Shown here: piece after piece, positions 1-5,753 of the stretch | How positions within the stretch are numbered: the stretch's first letter is position 1 | Layout: the number at the start of each line of letters is the position of its first letter | Assembly: GCA_903865465.1 (NCBI GenBank) | Contig: CAIPJU010000084.1 | Coordinates: 1-9,554 of the forward strand | Direction: 5' to 3' | DNA length: 9,554 bases | Source: an uncultured Bacteroidota bacterium | GTDB taxonomy: Bacteria > Bacteroidota > Bacteroidia > Bacteroidales > VadinHA17 | Translations under genes and position numbers: made by a program | The notes under the pieces: generated by a model | Seen by the model: only the letters and a program-made list of their open reading frames with translations | Told to the model about the DNA's origin: nothing | The model's database searches: none

Positions 1-361
1 CAGTAGTGTAAAAATAAACCAATTCATCGTCATTAAGGATAAGATTCACCTTTTTTTCCTTATAACATCTGTATTTTATTGTTTGATCCTTTTATGATGT
101 TCATTTTTAGAATTATCTAACTTCTTGATGATTGCAAACCAAAACCTTTTTTCCCCGTTTTAAAAGCCGATTATATAATTTTAACACTTCAGGTGACAAA
201 AATAAAATCACTTCCTCCAAACGAAATGCAATTTTTATACCTTTGAAAAAATCACCATCTGAATCATTACACGGTAAATACCACAAATATTTATTAAGAA
301 TGGCTGTTTCAGAGCAACTAAACCGATTGAACGAGAAATAAATTATAATAAAATTTCACCT
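1..361. other. AT-rich non-coding leader at the left edge
   Basis: This stretch precedes the acetyltransferase-like gene at 362. It is rich in A/T runs and I see no recognisable gene. Plus-strand frame 2 stays open from the edge to a TGA at 95-97, which would be about 31 codons with a hydrophobic end. That is too little to call the tail of a gene. A TTG-started reading frame of 69 codons (132-341) has a basic, low-complexity translation with no family resemblance, and I treat it as chance. The only regulatory candidate is a Bacteroidota-like -7 element at 238-245. No tRNA, riboswitch or clear terminator was found by eye. Confidence 0.55.
238..245 (+). promoter_or_regulatory. Candidate Bacteroidota -7 promoter element
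   Basis: TACCTTTG matches the TAnnTTTG consensus used by the primary sigma factor of Bacteroidota. It lies about 117 bases upstream of the ATG at 362 and on the correct strand. No convincing TTG/TTTG -33 element is present at the usual distance upstream, so the match may be chance in an AT-rich region. If it is used, the transcript would carry an untranslated leader of roughly 110 bases. Confidence 0.22.
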
Positions 362-1483
362 ATGGAAAATACCGGCAAACCAGTAACCGGAAGGTTACTT
401 TCACTTGATGCTTTAAGAGGATTCGATATGTTCTGGATTATGGGAGGAGGAGGAGTATTTACTGCCCTGGCTGTAGTCACAGGCTGGCCAATTCTAACCT
501 GGTGGGCAGAACAGTGTGAACATGTTCAGTGGCATGGATTTCACTTTTATGATATGATATTCCCTCTCTTCCTGTTCATTGCCGGCATCTCATTCCCCTT
601 CTCACTGGCAAAAAGAACAGCCAGCGACGAAAAAAGAATTTTGATTTATAAGCATGTTATAAGCAGAGGATTAATACTTATTCTGCTCGGCATACTATAC
701 AATAATGGTGTAAAATTTACCTTTGGCACACTTCGCTATGGTAGTGTTTTGGGAAGAATTGGTCTTGCATGGATGCTTGCCGCTTTGTTGTTTATGAATA
801 CAAACCGCAACTGGCGGATTATCTGGTGTGCGGTTATTCTTCTTGGCTATTGGTTCCTGATGGTTCTTTTTCCCGCTCACGACCTGGGCTCATCCGATAT
901 GTTTTCACAGGAAGGTAATCTCGCCAGCCATATCGACCGTCTTCTGATGCCGGGAAGACTCTACAGGGGAAATCATGATCCAGAAGGGCTTTTCAGCGCT
1001 CTTCCTGCCATCGGTACTGCTCTGCTTGGTATGTTTACCGGCGAGTTTCTCCACTCCAAATACCTGAGTGAAAAGCCAATGAAAAAGGTTTTATATATGT
1101 TCCTTGCTGCAATAGCCCTGATAATAATCGGAAAGGTATGGGACCTTGCATTTCCAATAAACAAGAACCTCTGGTCAAGCTCTTTTGTATGCTTTGTAGG
1201 CGGACTCAGCCTTCTCCTTTTCTCAATTTTCTACCTGGTAATCGATGTGCTGCAGTACAAAAAATGGACATTATTCTTTGTGGTAATTGGGATGAACCCG
1301 ATAACAATTTATCTGGTGGGGAGAATTATTAATTTCAGTGCAGCCGATAAGTTTTTCTTTGGCGGATTTGCAGATATTCTTCCTGCACCCTGGGCTGAAC
1401 TGGTTGGCAACATAGGATACGTAGCTATCGGATGGACCTTCCTTTATTTCCTTTACAAGAAGAAAATATTCCTCAAGGTTTAA
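362..1483 (+). CDS. HGSNAT-like transmembrane acyltransferase (DUF5009/COG4299)
   Basis: A 373-residue polytopic inner-membrane protein. The N-terminus carries the family hallmark S-L-D-A-L-R-G-F-D (residues 14-22), followed by a glycine-rich turn (28-31). Then comes H-V-Q-W-H-G-F-H-F-Y-D-M-I-F-P-L-F (54-70), which parallels the H-x-x-W-N-G-x-x-x-x-D-x-x-F-P-x-F block of heparan-alpha-glucosaminide N-acetyltransferase (HGSNAT). His54 falls at the position of the proposed active-site histidine of that enzyme. A second family block, D-P-E-G-L-F-S-A-L-P-A-I-G-T (207-220), follows. About eight to ten hydrophobic helices are visible. The length is normal for bacterial homologues, which lack the lumenal N-terminal domain of the human enzyme. 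HGSNAT transfers acetyl from cytosolic acetyl-CoA to terminal glucosamine on the far side of the membrane; bacterial substrates are mostly unknown. The ATG start gives the full hallmark block with a short cytoplasmic tail. The gene is convergent with the propeller-toroid gene and overlaps its 3' end by 11 bp. The family is confident; the glucosamine substrate is inference. Confidence 0.9.
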   Translation: MENTGKPVTGRLLSLDALRGFDMFWIMGGGGVFTALAVVTGWPILTWWAEQCEHVQWHGFHFYDMIFPLFLFIAGISFPFSLAKRTASDEKRILIYKHVISRGLILILLGILYNNGVKFTFGTLRYGSVLGRIGLAWMLAALLFMNTNRNWRIIWCAVILLGYWFLMVLFPAHDLGSSDMFSQEGNLASHIDRLLMPGRLYRGNHDPEGLFSALPAIGTALLGMFTGEFLHSKYLSEKPMKKVLYMFLAAIALIIIGKVWDLAFPINKNLWSSSFVCFVGGLSLLLFSIFYLVIDVLQYKKWTLFFVVIGMNPITIYLVGRIINFSAADKFFFGGFADILPAPWAELVGNIGYVAIGWTFLYFLYKKKIFLKV

Positions 1484-3743
1484 TTGCACCAAGGTACCTG
1501 GCCATCCAATAAGGCCACAGCCAGAAGTTGGGTTCTCTTTCCATTGAAGGATCGCCCGATACTGCGGCCCATGGATTTTTGTCCCAGCGTACTGTTGAAC
1601 GCTCGCTTGCCGGTGGAAGTACCGCGACCTGTAACTCTTCGGGGACAGGTTTCCGGACTACCCTTACATCTTCGCGAAGGGTCAGGTCGGTCTTCCAGTC
1701 TACCAGATCAAGCGGAGCATCTTTCAGGAAATCAATGGTCTGCTTCAGGTTAACTATTTTACCTGTCGAAAGTGCATAGGTGAGATTATTTATGAGATTT
1801 TCCCCTTCCGGCTGACCTTTTATCCATTCATCGATAAGATTCCTGTAAAAAGTATTTAAAACAGGATCAGTCTCATATTTCAGGAGAATTGGAAAGAGAT
1901 ATCCTTCCATCGTACGATCGAAATAAATTTGCCAGGCAGGGTTTTTAGAATTCAGCCCTGAGGCATTTTTGAGATAACCTTCCTGGTCAATAAGCCGGTG
2001 ATACTCTTTTTCATATTTCACATCACCGGTAATATGGGCAGCAAATTTAAGGTACGCCAGTAATTCAAATGAATTCAGGCTTCTTTCGGATGCCCAGTCA
2101 GGATCGCGGTTAAGAAGATCGGGTGACCATACTCCCCAACGGGTATGTGTCCCATCGACATCCACCAGATTGTACCCGGCACTGATCAGATTATTCATGA
2201 TTTTTTTCACATGGTCGCTAATAGCCCTCTTTTCATTTTCATCAGCCGCATATTCGTAATAAAAAAAGTAGCCCATCATGTGGCCATCCATCTCATCGCT
2301 GCTTGTGTCACCCTTCCAGAGCCATTTTTTATCCTTCGACAAATGCCATCTCTTTTCAAGGGGTTTAAACCTGGGATCCCTGACCATCTGATCTGCAATT
2401 TCCTGTTTTGAATAGAGTCTGTTAGTATCATTCATTCTAATCCAGTCAGAAGGAATTACAGTCCTTGCAAAGAATCCTTCAGTTCCTGTGACTTCGCGGA
2501 GGAATCTCAAAAAGGCAAAGGCCTTATGCGCCTTTTCCCTTGCATCAATATCGCCGGTTGCAGCGTAACGGAAACTCTCCATTGCAAGATAGCCGCCAGT
2601 GTACTCTCCGTCATTGTCATCGTCGGCATAGCTCCAGGTTGCTGTATCGCCCGGAACCTCAAGACGGAGGTTGCAGCAGATCCATGGCGGACGTATATGC
2701 CTGTTCATCATTCGTTTATAGAAATATGCCTCCTTTTGGGAAAGAGTCATTTCTTCCTTCATTATAGCACTTACCCCATTGTCGGTAGCAACCCAGCCAT
2801 TTCCTTCCCTGTCGAAAGCTATATCATTAACCCTGTTGCTTGTCAGCCATCTTCGCGTAAATCTGTAAGAACGGGAAAGATCTTTGGAATACCTCACAAT
2901 GCCGGCATCAGTACCCACCCACATTGTACCGTCACCGGAGGCAGTGATGCAATTTACCCTGGCCGATGGTACCTCCTTCCCTGTCAAAAGATTTTTAAAG
3001 AGTTTATCCTCTCTCCTGATTGAAATGCCGCCAAGCACACCGGCCCACAAATCGCCGTTTGGTGAAAAAGAGATGGCGCTGGCATTGCAGCTTAAAAGCT
3101 CAGTGGTGTCCTGAAACAGTAATGAATTCCCGTTTTTAAACTTGTAAAGCCCGGCATCGGTAGCAAGCCACAAATTACCATTTTTATCAGTTTCTGAATC
3201 ACGAACCGATCTTGCGACGCTTCCCTGAAATTCCCATTTTCCTGATTTATATTGCCATATTCCAAAGGGTCCGGCGGCAAAATTCCCGCCTTCCCCATCA
3301 CTGCAGATCTGCGAAACAGGGGCTTTTACCTCACCTTCTAAAAATAAAGAATCATTTCTATACCTGTAAAGTCCATTCCAGGTACCTAAAAGGACATCAC
3401 CACCGGGATTTGAAAAAACCGAATAGGCCGGTCCCCTTTCCTCTCCTATTATCACAGGTTCCCATTCACTATTATTGTATCTTTTAACAAAGACTCCGGA
3501 GGCTGTTGCTATCCATACATCAGACTTTGTATCAATTGCAATCCGCCTGACTTCATTCTCCTTCCTGTTGCTGCTAATAATAAAAGGTTTATGCCACTCC
3601 TCGATGAATGGGACGTCACGGTATCCGCCGAAACCGCCATCAGATTGCTGACGGGCTTCCCGACAGGAAAACATGCCAGAAAATAATATTAGCGTTGCAG
3701 CTACAACTGCTCGACCTGTGAGTGTAGAAAATCTGAATCTCAT
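1473..3743 (-). CDS. Lipoprotein: seven-repeat Reg_prop propeller fused to a toroid-like domain
   Basis: 756 residues from the ATG at 3743. A TTG eight codons upstream (3767) is also in frame, but the ATG puts a basic n-region directly before the hydrophobic stretch, as expected of a signal peptide. Cys27, after G-M-F-S, is the likely lipidation site; the lipobox is imperfect. Seven repeats of the Reg_prop type (W-I/V-G/A-T-x-x-G-[LVI]-x-x-Y) start near residues 75, 116, 154, 190, 230, 273 and 315. That is enough for one complete seven-bladed propeller. Residues about 340-756 form a second, helix-rich domain with D-D-D-N-D-G-E-Y-T-G-G-Y (374-385), T-S-S-D-E (480-484) followed by G-H (487-488), P-L-D-L-V-D-W (677-683) and a C-terminal W-P-Y-W-M-A-R-Y-L-G block. 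No kinase or DNA-binding domain is present, so it is not a hybrid two-component sensor. The second domain is homologous to the gene at the right edge. Its function is unknown: I infer a glycan-active (alpha/alpha)-toroid enzyme. It is probably the last gene of the operon, 44 bp after the HAD gene. Confidence 0.85.
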   Translation of the reverse strand: MRFRFSTLTGRAVVAATLILFSGMFSCREARQQSDGGFGGYRDVPFIEEWHKPFIISSNRKENEVRRIAIDTKSDVWIATASGVFVKRYNNSEWEPVIIGEERGPAYSVFSNPGGDVLLGTWNGLYRYRNDSLFLEGEVKAPVSQICSDGEGGNFAAGPFGIWQYKSGKWEFQGSVARSVRDSETDKNGNLWLATDAGLYKFKNGNSLLFQDTTELLSCNASAISFSPNGDLWAGVLGGISIRREDKLFKNLLTGKEVPSARVNCITASGDGTMWVGTDAGIVRYSKDLSRSYRFTRRWLTSNRVNDIAFDREGNGWVATDNGVSAIMKEEMTLSQKEAYFYKRMMNRHIRPPWICCNLRLEVPGDTATWSYADDDNDGEYTGGYLAMESFRYAATGDIDAREKAHKAFAFLRFLREVTGTEGFFARTVIPSDWIRMNDTNRLYSKQEIADQMVRDPRFKPLEKRWHLSKDKKWLWKGDTSSDEMDGHMMGYFFYYEYAADENEKRAISDHVKKIMNNLISAGYNLVDVDGTHTRWGVWSPDLLNRDPDWASERSLNSFELLAYLKFAAHITGDVKYEKEYHRLIDQEGYLKNASGLNSKNPAWQIYFDRTMEGYLFPILLKYETDPVLNTFYRNLIDEWIKGQPEGENLINNLTYALSTGKIVNLKQTIDFLKDAPLDLVDWKTDLTLREDVRVVRKPVPEELQVAVLPPASERSTVRWDKNPWAAVSGDPSMEREPNFWLWPYWMARYLGAIKP

Positions 3744-3787
3744 AGGAAAGTGATCAGCAATAATCAACTACGATCCTGGAAATTGTG

Positions 3788-4465
3788 CTAAATATCACAA
3801 TATTTCATCAGGAGGGAAGGCAGTTGCGAAAAATCATCCATATATTCATCTGCCATCGTCATAAACCTGTCGGAAGTAATTTCAGCCTTATAACCAATGC
3901 AGATCATTCCAGCACTCTTAGCTGCTTTTATTCCGTTGAGCGAATCCTCAATAACAAGGCACTCTTGAGGTGACAGCGACAATAAGACCGAAGTATGCAG
4001 GTAGACATCGGGTGCCGGTTTGCTCTTTCCTGATGTTGAGCAGCTGACCATAAACCTAAAGTACTTTTTAAGACCCGCGGCTTCCAGAACATTTTCAATT
4101 ACCTCCTGTTCGGCAGATGAAGCCAGAGCAAGCGGAATATTCTTCTGATAAAGAAATTCAAGGATTTCGATAACTCCCGGCATAAGTTCAATATTCCCGG
4201 GATTTGAAAAGTGGCTGACAATCTCACCCTTGTTCCTTGCTGCAAGTTCCAGAGCAGAAACTGACATTTTGTGCGTTGCCTCAATCTCAGTCCACATCAG
4301 AAGAGTACTCTTGCCCAGGTAACTCTTGTGTTCTTCCTCGCTGATATCAAGGTTTAAAGCTGCAAAAAGATCCCTTTCGATAATTAAATGGTGGGGTTCA
4401 CTGTTAATCAGGACCCCATCCATATCGAAGATGACAGCCTTAACAGATTGATTCTGCATTATCAT
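3788..4465 (-). CDS. HAD-superfamily phosphatase / beta-phosphoglucomutase-like
   Basis: 225 residues from the ATG at 4465. A second ATG two codons on (4459) is equally possible, and a TTG at 4489 would only add eight unconserved residues. All four HAD motifs are intact: motif I D14-M-D16-G-V-L (nucleophile Asp14, acid/base Asp16), motif II serine at 116/117 in A-L-A-S-S, motif III Lys149 in S-K-P-A-P-D, and motif IV E173-D174-S-L-N-G-I. A helical cap between motif I and about residue 95 (starting N-S-E-P-H-H) places it with the subclass IA group of beta-phosphoglucomutase and 2-deoxyglucose-6-phosphatase. It is cytoplasmic, Mg2+-dependent and acts on a phosphorylated sugar or a related small molecule. 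The start lies inside the end of the aminotransferase gene (26 bp overlap), which points to translational coupling and a shared pathway. The sequence does not decide between phosphatase and mutase. Confidence 0.88.
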   Translation of the reverse strand: MIMQNQSVKAVIFDMDGVLINSEPHHLIIERDLFAALNLDISEEEHKSYLGKSTLLMWTEIEATHKMSVSALELAARNKGEIVSHFSNPGNIELMPGVIEILEFLYQKNIPLALASSAEQEVIENVLEAAGLKKYFRFMVSCSTSGKSKPAPDVYLHTSVLLSLSPQECLVIEDSLNGIKAAKSAGMICIGYKAEITSDRFMTMADEYMDDFSQLPSLLMKYCDI

Positions 4466-5717
4466 ATATTTTCCGGATAGCTTCTGCAATTAATTCCATA
4501 TCTGCTTTACTGCCCATGAGGATCTTGTGATGAATGCAGACCGATTCCTCAAAATAGATCCGGTCGCAAACAGGGAGAGTAAATCGTTGGGGATCGATTG
4601 AGCGCCAGTAATCATCTGTTAGTTTGTAGCGTGTGGGTTTAGTATGAGGCACATAAAGGGAGCACTTATTAAGGGGAATATAACTGGGAGCAGCTTCGAT
4701 GCCTATTTCAGCTGTAAGTGCAGCTCTGAATTTGTCAACAGGCAAGCCCTTGAATTCCGATTTATTATATCTGAAAGCAAAGTTAAAATAGGCCTCTTTG
4801 GTTTCTCTTTTATCCCTTCGCATAGCCCTTATACCAGGAATAATAGAGATAAGAGAATTTAGATAAATGCCGTTTTCGTCTCTTACACGGTTTTGTTCGG
4901 GCATTCTTTTAAGTCCTTCAATTAAAATTGCAGCCTGGAATTCAGTAATCCTGAAATTACCCGACTGGATAAAATTGCCCTGGTCGGCATACTGGCCTGC
5001 ACCTTTGTCGACGCTGCTATCCATGGCGACAGGCCTCCTGCCACAATTTCGCAAAGCGTCGAGCTTCTCGGCAAGTTCAAAATTATTTGAAGTTACAGCT
5101 CCCCCTTCCCCTGCTGTCAGGTGCTTTGAAAGCTGAAAACTGAAGCTTCCGATATCGCCAATACTACCGGCTTTTTTACCATTCCACTCCCCTCCATGCT
5201 TGTGGGCGCAATCCTCGATGACAAAAAGATTATGCTTTCCTGCAATGCGCATTATCTCATCCATATCACAGAAACTACCGTAAAGATGGACGGGTATTAT
5301 TGCCTTTGTCCTTGGTGTGATAGCCTTTTCAATCTCTGCGGGATCGATACACCATGTATCTTCACAAACGTCAACAAAAACTGGTATTGCATTGACATCT
5401 AGAATGGTAGCAGCAGTGGCCTGCCAGGTGAGTCCGGGAAGGATAACCTCGTCACCGATTCCGATTCCGCATGCCTCAAGGGACATCTGAAGAGTTACGG
5501 TTCCATTGGCCGCTGATATGGCATACTTCACACCTGTAAATTCGGCAAACATCCTGTCAAATTCAGTCTCTTTAGGTCCGTTATATGACCATACCCCACT
5601 GTTGAGCGTCTCTATAAGAGCCCTCTCCTCATTATGATCCCAGACAGGCCATTTCGGCCATGGACTGACTTTTACATCACGCTGAGGTGGCCCTCCCAAT
5701 ATTGCCAGTGTTTTCAT
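4440..5717 (-). CDS. DegT/DnrJ/EryC1/StrS-family PLP aminotransferase
   Basis: 425 residues, full length for the family, with an ATG start and no signal peptide, so cytoplasmic. Fold-type I PLP features are all present: the substrate/PLP loop A-A-N-G-T-V-T-L-Q (69-77), Asp169 in V-I-E-D-C-A-H-K-H-G-G for the pyridine nitrogen, the Schiff-base Lys198 in S-F-Q-L-S-K-H-L-T-A-G-E-G-G, and the R-I-T-E-F-Q-A-A-I block (256-264) typical of sugar aminotransferases. The N-terminal L-G-G-P-P and the E-D-C-A-H form resemble glutamine:scyllo-inosose aminotransferases (StsC-like) and AHBA-synthase relatives more than the E-D-A-A-Q form of UDP-sugar enzymes; this is from memory, not from alignment. The expected reaction is reversible transfer of an amino group from Glu or Gln to a keto sugar, inosose or nucleotide keto sugar. 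It starts 36 bp after the GH2 stop and its 3' end overlaps the HAD gene. The family is certain; the substrate is not. No O-antigen or nucleotide-sugar genes are nearby, which makes a catabolic or aminocyclitol role worth considering. Confidence 0.92.
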   Translation of the reverse strand: MKTLAILGGPPQRDVKVSPWPKWPVWDHNEERALIETLNSGVWSYNGPKETEFDRMFAEFTGVKYAISAANGTVTLQMSLEACGIGIGDEVILPGLTWQATAATILDVNAIPVFVDVCEDTWCIDPAEIEKAITPRTKAIIPVHLYGSFCDMDEIMRIAGKHNLFVIEDCAHKHGGEWNGKKAGSIGDIGSFSFQLSKHLTAGEGGAVTSNNFELAEKLDALRNCGRRPVAMDSSVDKGAGQYADQGNFIQSGNFRITEFQAAILIEGLKRMPEQNRVRDENGIYLNSLISIIPGIRAMRRDKRETKEAYFNFAFRYNKSEFKGLPVDKFRAALTAEIGIEAAPSYIPLNKCSLYVPHTKPTRYKLTDDYWRSIDPQRFTLPVCDRIYFEESVCIHHKILMGSKADMELIAEAIRKIYDNAESIC

Positions 5718-5753
5718 CGCAGAAAGAGTTTTATCGGTTAATTAATCTTGTTG

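Noticed and set aside
132..341. TTG-started 69-codon plus-strand frame upstream of the acetyltransferase gene
   Set aside because: The translation is basic and low in complexity, the only internal ATG (300) leaves 13 codons, and no family or ribosome-binding signal supports it.
1484..1500. Possible terminator hairpin around GGTACC between the convergent genes
   Set aside because: The palindrome is short, lies in the coding end of the propeller-toroid gene and lacks a U-tract on either strand.
2526..3023. 165-codon plus-strand frame opposite the propeller-toroid gene
   Set aside because: It lies wholly antisense to a well-supported coding region with clear Reg_prop repeats, and its translation is rich in Cys, Ile and His with no domain.
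1473..3743. Hybrid two-component sensor, suggested by the Reg_prop repeats
   Set aside because: There is no Y_Y_Y domain, transmembrane segment after the propeller, histidine kinase, receiver or AraC domain. The protein ends in the toroid-like domain.
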